Positions 9,294-17,576 of a stretch of 64,000 nt of DNA are shown here, in pieces (position 1 is the first letter of the stretch; every line of letters begins with the position of its first letter). The DNA comes from Jeotgalicoccus psychrophilus DSM 19085. Lineage in GTDB: Bacteria > Bacillota > Bacilli > Staphylococcales > Salinicoccaceae. A program made the translations under genes and the position numbers. Location of the stretch: NCBI RefSeq assembly GCF_000425845.1, contig NZ_AUEF01000011.1, forward strand, positions 1 through 64,000, written 5' to 3'. The notes beneath the pieces were generated by a model. It made no database searches. It was not told the DNA's origin and worked only from the letters and a program-made list of their open reading frames with translations.

Positions 9294-9331
9294 AAAAGCG
9301 TCAGAGAACCTTTGTTCTCTGACGCTTTTTT
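9294..9331 (+). terminator. terminator of the SDR gene
   Basis: AAAGCGTCAGAGAAC and GTTCTCTGACGCTTT form a stem of about 15 bp around a CTTT loop, followed by T residues. Confidence 0.92.
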
Positions 9332-9370
9332 ATGTCCGCTCACATAGTTCGGTTTGACTAAAATAAAAGT

Positions 9371-9384
9371 TTAGGGTAGCCTAA
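9371..9384 (+). promoter_or_regulatory. DtxR/MntR-type operator before the metal transporter operon
   Basis: TTAGGGTAGCCTAA is a near-perfect palindrome and matches the core of DtxR/SirR-type operators (TTAGGTTAGCCTAA, one mismatch). A -35-like TTGACT lies at 9354-9359. The operator would overlap the promoter and is 31 bases before the first transporter ATG. The operon's last gene encodes a DtxR-family regulator, the obvious ligand. Confidence 0.75.
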
Positions 9385-9414
9385 TATTATTAGATTATAT
9401 GAAGGAGTCACCTG

Positions 9415-10338
9415 ATGAAAAAAACACTTTCAATCATCTTCACAATACTTTTACTTACCGCGCTTGCAGCATGCAGTGATAGTGCTGAAACTGAAAATGA
9501 TAAACCAAACCTTGTTGTTACGACGACATTTATCAATGATATGGTTGCTGTTTTGGAAAAAGATGTTCAGGGCTTTAATACAGAAATGATTATTCCGGCA
9601 GGCGAAGACCCTCACGTTTATGAACCAAAGGCCAGTAATTTACGCGCTCTCGGTAATGCTGACATTACGCTTTATCACGGTTTAAATTTTGAAGGACGCA
9701 TGGCTGATATTTTGACCGACGGTATTTCTATTACAACAGATTTCAATCATGAAAACTTGGAAGAAATAAAAGAAGAAGACGGCATTGTTGCCGATCCGCA
9801 CTTCTGGTTTGATATTGAGTTATACAAACAGGCGTTCACTGCGGTTAAAGATACGCTGCTTGAATTCAATCCTGATGATGCAAACCGTTATGAAGAGAAT
9901 TACGCAAATTATATTCGTGAGCTGGATGAGCTGAATCAATTTGTAATAGAGCGAATCAATGAAATCCCGGAAGACTCACGGATGCTGATTACACCGCACG
10001 ATGCTTTCGGCTATCTGGAGAGCAGTTACGATATCGAAGTTCATGCACCTCAAGGATTTTCAACGGACAGCGAAGTATCCAACAATCAAATACAAAAAAC
10101 AGCTGATTTGATTACGGACAATAATATTAAAGCGATATTTGTCGAAACGACAACCAATCCCGACCGCATGTCGCGGCTTCAGGAAATCGTCGCTGCTGGG
10201 GGCGGCGAAGTCGAGGTCATCAGCGGCAGCGGCACGGAGTTATTATCTGACTCACTTGCAGCAGCAGGCAATCCCGGCGATACCTATTTAACGATGTACC
10301 GTCACAACATTAATATTATTGTGGATCATTTAAAATAA
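9415..10338 (+). CDS. manganese/zinc ABC transporter substrate-binding lipoprotein
   Basis: The 307-residue cluster A-I solute-binding protein (TroA/PsaA/MntC/ZnuA type) captures Mn2+ or Zn2+ outside the membrane. It has a lipoprotein signal with lipobox LAAC, lipidated cysteine at residue 20. Candidate metal ligands are in AGEDPHVYEP, DPHFWFD and late Glu/Asp positions. The His-rich acidic loop typical of ZnuA zinc importers is absent, which favours manganese. First gene of a five-gene operon (binding protein, ATPase, two permeases, regulator) headed by a DtxR-like operator, so repression by metal-loaded regulator is expected. Confidence 0.88.
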   Translation: MKKTLSIIFTILLLTALAACSDSAETENDKPNLVVTTTFINDMVAVLEKDVQGFNTEMIIPAGEDPHVYEPKASNLRALGNADITLYHGLNFEGRMADILTDGISITTDFNHENLEEIKEEDGIVADPHFWFDIELYKQAFTAVKDTLLEFNPDDANRYEENYANYIRELDELNQFVIERINEIPEDSRMLITPHDAFGYLESSYDIEVHAPQGFSTDSEVSNNQIQKTADLITDNNIKAIFVETTTNPDRMSRLQEIVAAGGGEVEVISGSGTELLSDSLAAAGNPGDTYLTMYRHNINIIVDHLK

Positions 10339-10350
10339 GGGGGATTAGCG

Positions 10351-11085
10351 ATGAGTGAATATGCAGTCAGTACAAAAAATTTAAGTGTGGCTTACAGTGA
10401 TAAGCCCGTTATTTGGAAATTAAATATCAATGTTGAAAAAGGAAGCCGCACAGCGATTGTCGGCCCAAACGGCGCCGGCAAATCCACTTTGATTAAAGCG
10501 GTTATGAAATTAATCAAACCCGTCTCAGGCAAATCTTTTATTGATGGCAGTACACATAAATCAGCTCTGAAACAAGTGGCTTACGTACCGCAAAAAGGCG
10601 AGGTCAACTGGGACTTTCCCGCAACGGTTTTTGATGTTGTATTAATGGGACGCTACGTGCATAAAGGACTATTTAAACGTCCTGATAAAAAAGATAAAGA
10701 TATTGCTTCGGCAGCACTCGAAACAATGAAGATGACAAAATATAAAAACCGTCAGATCTCTGAGTTATCCGGCGGACAGCGTCAGCGTGTTTTTTTAGCC
10801 CGTGCAATTGCACATGATGCCAGTATTTATATTATGGATGAACCGCTTCAGGGTATCGATATTACGACTGAAAAGTTAATTATCAGCACGATGAAAAAGC
10901 TCCAGGCTGAAGGCAAAACATTTCTAGTCGTACATCATAATTTGAATACAGTGCCCGATTACTTTAACCGGGTCATTATATTAAATAAGGAAATTATCGC
11001 TTCGGGTCCTGTAGAAGAAGTTTGGACAAAAGAGAATATTAACGCCGCATATTATGAAAAGAGTGATGAACCATGGACATCCTGA
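10351..11085 (+). CDS. manganese/zinc ABC transporter ATP-binding protein
   Basis: A 244-residue ABC ATPase powering the importer. Walker A is GPNGAGKST, the signature is LSGGQRQR, Walker B is YIMDEP, and the H-loop is in LVVHH. It sits 12 bases after the binding-protein gene with a GGGGGA binding site, and overlaps the first permease gene by 13 bases. Metal specificity comes from the operon context and the binding protein. Confidence 0.92.
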   Translation: MSEYAVSTKNLSVAYSDKPVIWKLNINVEKGSRTAIVGPNGAGKSTLIKAVMKLIKPVSGKSFIDGSTHKSALKQVAYVPQKGEVNWDFPATVFDVVLMGRYVHKGLFKRPDKKDKDIASAALETMKMTKYKNRQISELSGGQRQRVFLARAIAHDASIYIMDEPLQGIDITTEKLIISTMKKLQAEGKTFLVVHHNLNTVPDYFNRVIILNKEIIASGPVEEVWTKENINAAYYEKSDEPWTS

Positions 11086-11948
11086 CGAGTTACTCCTTTA
11101 TTATCGTTGCGCTCGGCACCGTTATTTTATCTGCCGTCGCAGGTGTTATCGGTTCAATCAGCGTGATAAAAGGACAGAGCTTAATTGGTGATGCTATCGG
11201 ACATGCGACATTTCCCGGCGTCGTGCTCGCATTTATGCTTTTTAACGTTATGGAAACATCAGTTCTTGTAGTCGGTGCTGTAATTTTGGGCATCATTGCT
11301 TTTCAGCTGATTCATATGATTACCGGATCATCTAAAATATCACTCGACAGTGCACTTGCCTTAGTACTCTCCAGTTTTTTCGGTCTTGGCATGGCACTTA
11401 AAAGTTACGTTCAGGGCAATCCAAATTTCAGCGGCACACAGGGTATCGATGATTTCATTTTCGGCCAGGCGGCATATATGCTGAAGAGCGATGTATATTT
11501 AATTATTGCGGCTTCTGCCGTTAGTCTGATACTGTTCTTTTTATATTATCAGCAGCTTAGAATTTATACTTTTGATCCTGTTTATGCGCGTACTGTCGGC
11601 ATCAGCATTAAATTTATGAATATACTCGTTCTTGCCATGACAATTATGATTATTGCAGTCGGTCTGAAAGCAGTCGGTGCCGTACTGATTGTTAATATTT
11701 TAATCGCGCCTGCTGTTACCGGTACGCTATGGTCGAATAAGTTTATTACTGTCCTCAGGGTTGCTGCTGCCACCGGCGGTTTATCGGCTTTTATCGGTAC
11801 GTATATCTCAACAACATTTACTGGTATTGCGACGGGCCCGGCAATTATTCTCGCACTCAGTGCATGCGTGATAATCTCGATGCTGATTGCGCCTAAAGGA
11901 ATTCTTGTTAAAAGACAGCGTTTAAGAAAGCTGGGTGAAGCCGCATGA
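11073..11948 (+). CDS. manganese/zinc ABC transporter permease 1
   Basis: The 291-residue permease has about eight membrane segments and the ABC-3 family pattern, including KGQSLIGDAIGHATFPG near residues 33-50 and GVSI-like loops. It overlaps the ATPase gene by 13 bases and the second permease by 4 bases, so the set is translationally coupled. The two permeases differ clearly from each other and probably form a heterodimer, as in the MntABCD and TroABCD systems. Confidence 0.9.
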   Translation: MDILTSYSFIIVALGTVILSAVAGVIGSISVIKGQSLIGDAIGHATFPGVVLAFMLFNVMETSVLVVGAVILGIIAFQLIHMITGSSKISLDSALALVLSSFFGLGMALKSYVQGNPNFSGTQGIDDFIFGQAAYMLKSDVYLIIAASAVSLILFFLYYQQLRIYTFDPVYARTVGISIKFMNILVLAMTIMIIAVGLKAVGAVLIVNILIAPAVTGTLWSNKFITVLRVAAATGGLSAFIGTYISTTFTGIATGPAIILALSACVIISMLIAPKGILVKRQRLRKLGEAA

Positions 11949-12814
11949 TAGAAGTGTTTGCAGTGCTTTTAGTTACCGCTCTTGCCTCCAGTCTGCTCGG
12001 TGTCTTCCTCGTCTTAAAAGGCCAGGCTATGACCACCGATGCCATCAGCCATACGATACTGCTCGGTATCGTTATCGCATTTTTCATTACCAATGATCTG
12101 CGCTCACCGCTGCTAATTATCGGAGCTGCAGTGATTGGCCTGATTACTGTCTATTTAATAGAACTGGTTACCGCGTCCGGATTGATGAAACAGGACGCTG
12201 CAATCGGCATCGTCTTTACCGCCTTATTTGCAGCAGCAGTTATTTTAGTCTCTCGCTACGCTGATAACGTCCATCTTGATATTGATATTGTGCTGATGGG
12301 CCAGGTGCTGTTTGCGCCGTTAAACAGAATTGAACTGCTCGGCATCAGTCTGCCATATGCGCTTGTACAGCTGACAATTGTTTTTATTATCAATATATTA
12401 TTCGTCCTTATATTCTATAAGGAATTAAAAGTAACCAGTTTTGATCCGGTCTATGCAGCGGCAGCCGGTATCAGCACGACGTTTATCTACTATATTTTAA
12501 TGACGCTTGTCTCCGTTACAGCAGTGACAGCATTCGATGCAGTCGGCTCGATACTCGTTATCAGCTTTTTCGTTACACCTGCAATTACCGCTTATCTGGT
12601 TACGAAACGGCTGTCTCATATGATCTGGCTGACATTAATTACAGCAGCCTTCAACAGTCTTTTAGGATGTTCATTCGGATACTTTACCGATATTTCAATA
12701 TCCGGCAGCGTTGCTTCTGTATCTCTTGTAACCTTTTTAGCAGTCTTCTTTTTCAATAAAAATGGCTGGATTCGTAAAACTTTAAAAACCCGCCGTATGC
12801 TCAGAAAAATTTAA
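11945..12814 (+). CDS. manganese/zinc ABC transporter permease 2
   Basis: The 289-residue ABC-3 family permease has about eight membrane segments and the shared LKGQAMTTDAISHTILLG stretch near the N-terminus. The start overlaps the previous permease stop as ATGA. Staphylococcus aureus MntABC has one permease; the two-permease form here matches the Bacillus MntABCD and treponemal TroABCD layouts. Confidence 0.9.
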   Translation: MIEVFAVLLVTALASSLLGVFLVLKGQAMTTDAISHTILLGIVIAFFITNDLRSPLLIIGAAVIGLITVYLIELVTASGLMKQDAAIGIVFTALFAAAVILVSRYADNVHLDIDIVLMGQVLFAPLNRIELLGISLPYALVQLTIVFIINILFVLIFYKELKVTSFDPVYAAAAGISTTFIYYILMTLVSVTAVTAFDAVGSILVISFFVTPAITAYLVTKRLSHMIWLTLITAAFNSLLGCSFGYFTDISISGSVASVSLVTFLAVFFFNKNGWIRKTLKTRRMLRKI

Positions 12815-12875
12815 TTTGCCTGTTCCGATAAAGTTCTTCATAATTAGAGATGAATTTTGTGAATGGAGGGTTATA

Positions 12876-13535
12876 ATGAGCCCAACAAAAGAGGATTATT
12901 TAAAGGTGCTGTTTGAACTTGGAGCGTGGAAAATCCAAGTGCCGAATAAAGAAATTGCCGAACGCCTGAATATATCTCCGCCGACGGTAACTGAAATGAT
13001 GAACAGTCTTGTTAAAGCAGGTTGGGTGGAATACACACCATATAAAGGAAGCATGCTGTCAGAAGCAGGTGCTGAATATGCGAAAAGACTCATTCGAAAA
13101 CACCGTTTGTGGGAAGTTTTTCTCGTTAAAAATCTCGATTTTAATATCGATGAAGTCCATAACGAAGCTGAAGTTTTAGAACACTCGACGAGTGATATAT
13201 TAGCCGATCAGCTTGAAAAATACTTAGGCTATCCCGAGCACTGCCCTCACGGCGGTGCGATACCATTAGAATTAATGGATACGCAGGAAAAAGTATCCAT
13301 CCGTTTATCAGATATTAAAAACGATGACATTGTCAGCGTATCGAGAATGTTGAATGAAGAAAAACTAGTCCAGCACTTTAAACGCGCCAATTTGAACATC
13401 AAAGACGACATTCAAATTACTGACCGCGATAAAGCTCTCGATCTGCTGTACATTACTAACCATACTACCGGTGAAAACATTGAATTAAGCCGGACGATTG
13501 CTCAATATTTGTTCGTGGTGGATAAATCTGAGTGA
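12876..13535 (+). CDS. mntR: DtxR/MntR-family metal-dependent repressor
   Basis: The protein has 219 residues from the ATG behind GGAGGG; an upstream ORF extension has no binding site. An N-terminal winged helix-turn-helix (IAERLNISPPTVTEMMNSL, about 28-46) is followed by the dimer/metal domain with HNEAEVLEHS and PEHCPHGG, the DtxR-family metal ligand region. The last 70 or so residues look like the SH3/FeoA-type domain of long DtxR members, so this is not the short Bacillus MntR form. As last gene of the transporter operon it would control its own expression through the operator at 9371-9384. In S. aureus mntR is divergent from mntABC; this layout is closer to troABCDR. Confidence 0.88.
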   Translation: MSPTKEDYLKVLFELGAWKIQVPNKEIAERLNISPPTVTEMMNSLVKAGWVEYTPYKGSMLSEAGAEYAKRLIRKHRLWEVFLVKNLDFNIDEVHNEAEVLEHSTSDILADQLEKYLGYPEHCPHGGAIPLELMDTQEKVSIRLSDIKNDDIVSVSRMLNEEKLVQHFKRANLNIKDDIQITDRDKALDLLYITNHTTGENIELSRTIAQYLFVVDKSE

Positions 13536-13597
13536 TTGATAAATTAAGTGGAGGCTGGATTCCAATGACACCACTTAATAGAAATCCAGCAATACAC

Positions 13598-13634
13598 AAA
13601 AAAATCCGACGCCCAAAGGGGAATCGGATTTTTT
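13598..13634. terminator. bidirectional terminator between mntR and dps
   Basis: AAAAAAATCCGA and TCGGATTTTTT form the stem; A and T runs on both sides allow use in either direction by the convergent genes. Confidence 0.85.
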
Positions 13635-13648
13635 CTTACCATATTATA

Positions 13649-14113
13649 TTATTTAATATCTTCGCCTAAATAAGATTTAAGCATCCAGTTATTTTTCTCA
13701 ATATCCTGTGCCATTGCGATGAACATATCTGCTGTGCGGTCGTCCCCTGCATCTTCTGCTGTTTTAACGCCCTGGTTCAGTTCTGCTGACAGTACGTCGA
13801 AGTCTTCAGTTAACTGCTTAACCATTTGTTTAGCATCCAGACCGTATTCGCCTTCTTCAATACTTGATTCTTCAAGTACTTCTGTCAGTTTAGCAATCGG
13901 TTCGCCTCCGATTGTTAAAATTCTTTCTGCAAGGTCATCAACGTACACTGCTGTTGCATCGTATAACTCTTCAAATTTAGCGTGTAATGAGAAGAAGTTA
14001 GGTCCTTTAACATACCAATGGAAGTTATGAAGTTTAGTCCATAGTACCGTGTTGTTCGATAACTGCTTGTTAAGTACCTCAATTACTTGTGTTTTTTCTT
14101 TTACTTGTGCCAT
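13649..14113 (-). CDS. dps: Dps/MrgA ferritin-like DNA-protecting protein
   Basis: Dps proteins form 12-subunit shells that oxidise and store iron and protect DNA under peroxide stress. The 154-residue length and the motif FHWYVKGPNFFSLHAKFEELY (His31 region; Asp and Glu further along) give the inter-subunit ferroxidase site. GEPIAKLTEVLE and a C-terminal helix complete the fold. The start is the ATG after AAAGGTGA; the earlier GTG lies within that site. A perfect PerR box and a second weaker one lie upstream, so derepression by peroxide is predicted. Confidence 0.93.
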   Translation of the reverse strand: MAQVKEKTQVIEVLNKQLSNNTVLWTKLHNFHWYVKGPNFFSLHAKFEELYDATAVYVDDLAERILTIGGEPIAKLTEVLEESSIEEGEYGLDAKQMVKQLTEDFDVLSAELNQGVKTAEDAGDDRTADMFIAMAQDIEKNNWMLKSYLGEDIK

Positions 14114-14163
14114 TAAAATCACCTTTCTTTTATATAAATTGAATTTTCGTCTAAGCTCATTAT

Positions 14164-14178
14164 TTAGAATAATTCTTA
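14164..14178 (-). promoter_or_regulatory. second, weaker PerR-like box at dps
   Basis: TTAGAATAATTCTTA is a 7-1-7 inverted repeat matching about 12 of 15 positions of the PerR consensus, between the perfect box and the dps start. Confidence 0.5.
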
Positions 14179-14224
14179 TCTGTATTTTTATTATACCACG
14201 ATCAAATGAGATTTCAACTCTTAT

Positions 14225-14239
14225 TTATAATCATTATAA
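14225..14239 (-). promoter_or_regulatory. PerR box upstream of dps
   Basis: TTATAATCATTATAA is a perfect 7-1-7 match to the PerR operator consensus TTATAATNATTATAA. It lies about 110 bases before the dps ATG. A Fur-family alternative exists because boxes overlap in consensus, but dps/mrgA is a classic PerR target. Confidence 0.85.
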
Positions 14240-14300
14240 TTAAGAGTTTATCTAATTTTATCTACTTTTAGCTATACCCCGGCATACTTTTTATAAACAT

Positions 14301-14334
14301 AAAAAAGACTGGATTATAATAATCCAGTCCTTTT
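14301..14334 (-). terminator. terminator of the HAD gene
   Basis: AGGACTGGATTATTATAATCCAGTCTTTTTT on the minus strand: a GACTGGATT stem followed by T residues. It overlaps the last codons of the gene. Confidence 0.85.
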
Positions 14335-15093
14335 GAGCCCGTCATGGAGGCCATCCTCATCAACGTGTCCCGTTACGTATTTACTGACTGCTTTCGCTTC
14401 TGAAACACCGTTGCCCATTGCAACACTATTCTCAATTAGCTCGAGCATCTCTACGTCGTTCGGCCCGTCGCCAAATGCATACACATCTTTAATATCAATA
14501 TTCATTTTATCAAGCAGAGTCTTAATACCCTCAGCTTTCGAACCGCCAGTGGGAATAACGTCCGTACAAAATTCATGCCATCTTAAAAAGTAAACATCTT
14601 CATAAGATGATTTATACTCTGCTTCTTCCTCTTGTGTACAAAACAGGAGCGCCTGATAAATATCATTACCCTCGAAATACGCTTTGTCTTCTGATACTTC
14701 AAAGTCCAGTTTCAAAGATCCGATACCAGCTTTAACATGTTCGTGCTCTTTCGTACTGACTCTTAAATCCTTCTCATCACAAAAGGCGACCGGGTGATTA
14801 TTGCTGTGCGCCTTGGCACTGAGTTTTTCAAGCGTGCTGTTCTCGATCGGATTATCGTAAATGACTTCACCTTCAAAAACAATGTACTGCCCGTTGTAGC
14901 TGATGTAGGTTTCAATGCCCAGTTCAGCTCTCAGTTTTTCATACATAAAAGGTCCGCGACCTGTCGCTATTGCGACAATATGTCCGTCATTTTTTAACTG
15001 GCGGACAGCGTTCTTCGCACTTTCAGGCACCTGTTTATCAGAGTTGTATAACGTTCCATCGATATCAAAAAATATTAACTTGCTATTCGACAT
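14314..15093 (-). CDS. Cof-type HAD-superfamily phosphatase
   Basis: A 259-residue cytosolic HAD hydrolase of the Cof (IIB) subfamily. Motif I is FFDIDGTLYNSD (about 8-19) with nucleophile and acid Asp, motif II is in AIATGRG, and motif IV is FGDGPNDVEML. A large alpha/beta cap lies between motifs II and III. Members dephosphorylate sugar phosphates or flavin precursors; the substrate is not predictable. GAGGTG precedes the ATG. It follows a small membrane-protein gene on the same strand with about 22 bases between. Confidence 0.85.
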   Translation of the reverse strand: MSNSKLIFFDIDGTLYNSDKQVPESAKNAVRQLKNDGHIVAIATGRGPFMYEKLRAELGIETYISYNGQYIVFEGEVIYDNPIENSTLEKLSAKAHSNNHPVAFCDEKDLRVSTKEHEHVKAGIGSLKLDFEVSEDKAYFEGNDIYQALLFCTQEEEAEYKSSYEDVYFLRWHEFCTDVIPTGGSKAEGIKTLLDKMNIDIKDVYAFGDGPNDVEMLELIENSVAMGNGVSEAKAVSKYVTGHVDEDGLHDGLKRTGLL

Positions 15094-15115
15094 AATGCAC
15101 CTCTTCTAATTTTAA

Positions 15116-15523
15116 TTACAGTATATAAGTATTCGTTAAAATAATTAAGCCGATAATTAAGCCGGCCCAGATTACTGTCATTGCCAGATTCGACTTATCG
15201 TGAAAGGCAGTGTACAGCTTGAAGTCTGTAACGATATTGAGTACGAGCTGCAGTATAATTACGCCGATTAACAGCCAGATGCCGAGCGTGATACTTCCTG
15301 TGAAAAATATTAGAGCTCCAGTGATAAATACCGCGGTCATAACGAAGAAAAATACTCGTTCAATATTAACCAGCTTCAGTCTCATTATTTTAGCAATTGC
15401 TTTCTCATCGCTAAAGTATCTGCGTTCATCAAATGAAAAGTGAATTCTCTCGTCATTTAAAAATGTGGTCATTGCAAATTTAATTAATAGTCCCGCCACC
15501 AGGACAAATAATAATATGTACAT
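15116..15523 (-). CDS. uncharacterised four-helix membrane protein
   Basis: A 135-residue protein with four membrane segments: near residues 1-20, then after a charged loop (NDERIHFSFDERRYFSDEK) at about 57-78, 83-103 and 113-133. AGGAAGG precedes the ATG. I do not recognise the family with certainty; it resembles small DUF4181-type membrane proteins of Firmicutes in topology only. It lies between the RNase H-like gene and the HAD gene on one strand with short gaps, so co-transcription is likely. Confidence 0.55.
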   Translation of the reverse strand: MYILLFVLVAGLLIKFAMTTFLNDERIHFSFDERRYFSDEKAIAKIMRLKLVNIERVFFFVMTAVFITGALIFFTGSITLGIWLLIGVIILQLVLNIVTDFKLYTAFHDKSNLAMTVIWAGLIIGLIILTNTYIL

Positions 15524-15540
15524 ATAGGAAATCCTTCCTG

Positions 15541-16134
15541 CTAGTTATTCACTGCCCGTTTCGCCAATTCATCCGCCATCTCATTAAAACGAACGCCGGT
15601 ATGTGCAGCGACTTTATAAAAATGTATATTAATATGTTCTTTATATTCGTGCATTTTTGCAACGTACTGCTGCGTCACAGCATTCTTCGCCTGCCATTCT
15701 TTAGTGTACCACTTTTCAAGTCCTGCGTAATCATAGTGCACATGGATGTCCTGATAGCCGTTGTCAATTGCCCATTTCACAGCATACAGAATACCGCCAA
15801 TTTCAGCTGATACATTCCACAGGTTATTATCCGGATCCACCGGCGTACTTTCAGCTGCTGTATGAATCACTTCATCATTAATGATAAACACTGCACCGAA
15901 TCCTGCTTTATTCACCCTTTTATCGTAGCTTCCGTCCACGTAGCTGACGAGTTCGCCTTCAGGTATTTTTTTATTTTCATCTTTAAGATTATTCATAAAG
16001 TTTTCCGCTTCAGCTTTTGTTTTAAATGATTTAAACTCAGCCCCGCTGAATCCTTTAGCTGCTTTTTCGCAGGCTGCCCATGTATTATATATGCCCGGGC
16101 GATGGCCTTTTCTTACCGCATAAAATTTCGCCAT
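15541..16134 (-). CDS. RNase H-family protein with N-terminal viroplasmin domain
   Basis: The protein has 197 residues from the ATG behind AGGAGG. Residues 1-50 (AKFYAVRKGHRPGIYNTW) form a caulimovirus viroplasmin-like, RNA/DNA hybrid-binding domain, as in RNase H1 of eukaryotes and YpdQ-type bacterial proteins. The catalytic domain follows: SYVDGSYD, SAEIGGILYAV, HYDYAGLEKW and FNEMADELAKRA give the Asp-Glu-Asp-Asp set. It would cut RNA in RNA-DNA hybrids; activity is inferred from intact residues. The longer reading frame upstream has no binding site. Confidence 0.82.
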   Translation of the reverse strand: MAKFYAVRKGHRPGIYNTWAACEKAAKGFSGAEFKSFKTKAEAENFMNNLKDENKKIPEGELVSYVDGSYDKRVNKAGFGAVFIINDEVIHTAAESTPVDPDNNLWNVSAEIGGILYAVKWAIDNGYQDIHVHYDYAGLEKWYTKEWQAKNAVTQQYVAKMHEYKEHINIHFYKVAAHTGVRFNEMADELAKRAVNN

Positions 16135-16336
16135 ATGTATCCTCCTGTAAATTTCTGCACTTAAAATCACTCATAATTGTATCACGAGCTGACCATCCGT
16201 ATACAGCCCAAAAATTTTCAATACACTGATATTTCATGTGAAAACACTTTCTTGAGCAAGCCTTCTGGACATTGAATTTAATGTGTATTAACATCTCCTA
16301 TGTGCTATAAAAAGAAAACTTGAAAGGGAGGCGCGT

Positions 16337-17515
16337 ATGTTTAAAAATCCTTCAAGAAATACAACTATTACCGTCTTTATGATTGGGGCTTTTGCAGTCG
16401 GGATGACAGAGTATGTCGTTACCGGATTGCTCACTCAATTTGCCGCCGATTTAAATGTTGCAGTTTCCACGACAGGACTGCTGCTGAGCGTATACGCGCT
16501 GAGTGTCGCTCTGTTTGGACCGGTTATCCGGCTGTTAACTTTAAAGTTCTCTCCGAAATTATTACTACTCATTTTAATATCGATTTTTATCATCAGTAAT
16601 ATTATTGCAGCCACTGCACCGAATTTTGAAGTGCTGCTCTTATCACGTCTCTTATCCGCATCGATGCATGCACCGTTTTTCGGTGTCATGATGAGTCTCG
16701 CTATGGCAATTTCACCACCTCATAAAAAAACAAGTGCGATTGCACTCGTTAACGGCGGTCTCGTTATTGCGGTAATGCTTGGTGTACCGTTCGGTTCTTA
16801 TATTGGTGCCGTACTCGACTGGCGTGTTGTGTTCTGGATTATCGTGGCACTTGGTGTCGTTAATCTGATCGGTCTGATTTTTGTCACACCGAACTACAGA
16901 ACAGGCGAGGTTCCAAAAATTTCTTCCGAACTGTCTGCCTTAAAAGATAAAAACGTCATTATGCTTATCATCACGATAGTCTTCGGTTATTCAGGAGTTT
17001 TTACAGCTTATACTTTCCTCGAACCGATGCTGCGTGAAATCGCAAATATGGGAGATCTTGGCGTCACCTTCAGTATGCTGATGTTCGGAACCTTTGCCGT
17101 TATCGGCAATTTCTCATCCGGCAGTATCCAGCCTGGTAAACTGACTGGTGCTGTGACTCTGGTTATTTTATTTGTGGCCATTGTTCTCTTGGGCTTTACG
17201 TTTATGCTGCAGGTACCATATCTCGCTTATATTGCAGCCGGTCTGTTCGGCCTCGGCACTTTCGGTATTTCACCGATGCTTAACGCCAAAATCATCTTTG
17301 CTGCAGTTACGGCACCGGCACTTGCAGGCACGCTCGCCGCTTCAGTGTTCAACCTTGCGAATGCAGTCGGTGCATCGCTTGGTTCTGTCCTTCTGTCAAA
17401 TGACTTCAGCTATCAGCAGATTACATTTATTGCAGGTGGTATGCTGATATTCGGTGCATTATGCATGGTAGCCACGCATTTCATTGAAGATAAAAACCTC
17501 TTTACAGCTGACTGA
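16337..17515 (+). CDS. MFS transporter (DHA1/AraJ-like)
   Basis: A 392-residue permease with twelve predicted membrane segments. The N-terminal motif GMTEYVVTGLLTQFAADLNV and the following SVYALSVALFGPVI are typical of the DHA1 group that includes AraJ, YdhP and chloramphenicol/arabinose efflux proteins. Export of small molecules by proton antiport is the family role; the substrate is unknown. AAAGGGAGG precedes the ATG. It is a single-gene unit with a strong terminator behind it. Confidence 0.82.
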   Translation: MFKNPSRNTTITVFMIGAFAVGMTEYVVTGLLTQFAADLNVAVSTTGLLLSVYALSVALFGPVIRLLTLKFSPKLLLLILISIFIISNIIAATAPNFEVLLLSRLLSASMHAPFFGVMMSLAMAISPPHKKTSAIALVNGGLVIAVMLGVPFGSYIGAVLDWRVVFWIIVALGVVNLIGLIFVTPNYRTGEVPKISSELSALKDKNVIMLIITIVFGYSGVFTAYTFLEPMLREIANMGDLGVTFSMLMFGTFAVIGNFSSGSIQPGKLTGAVTLVILFVAIVLLGFTFMLQVPYLAYIAAGLFGLGTFGISPMLNAKIIFAAVTAPALAGTLAASVFNLANAVGASLGSVLLSNDFSYQQITFIAGGMLIFGALCMVATHFIEDKNLFTAD

Positions 17516-17526
17516 TATAAGCAGTT

Positions 17527-17574
17527 TAAAAACCCTCCGGAGAATCTAAAATAAGATTCTCCGGAGGGTTTTTA
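17527..17574. terminator. bidirectional terminator between MFS and LLM genes
   Basis: AAAAACCCTCCGGAGAATCT and AGATTCTCCGGAGGGTTTTT form a near-perfect 20-bp stem with A and T tracts on either side, serving both convergent genes. Confidence 0.92.
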
Positions 17575-17576
17575 TA

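Noticed and set aside
12816-12875. Longer start for the MntR-type regulator
   Set aside because: The frame is open to 12816, but GGAGGG lies before the ATG at 12876 and the DtxR fold begins there.
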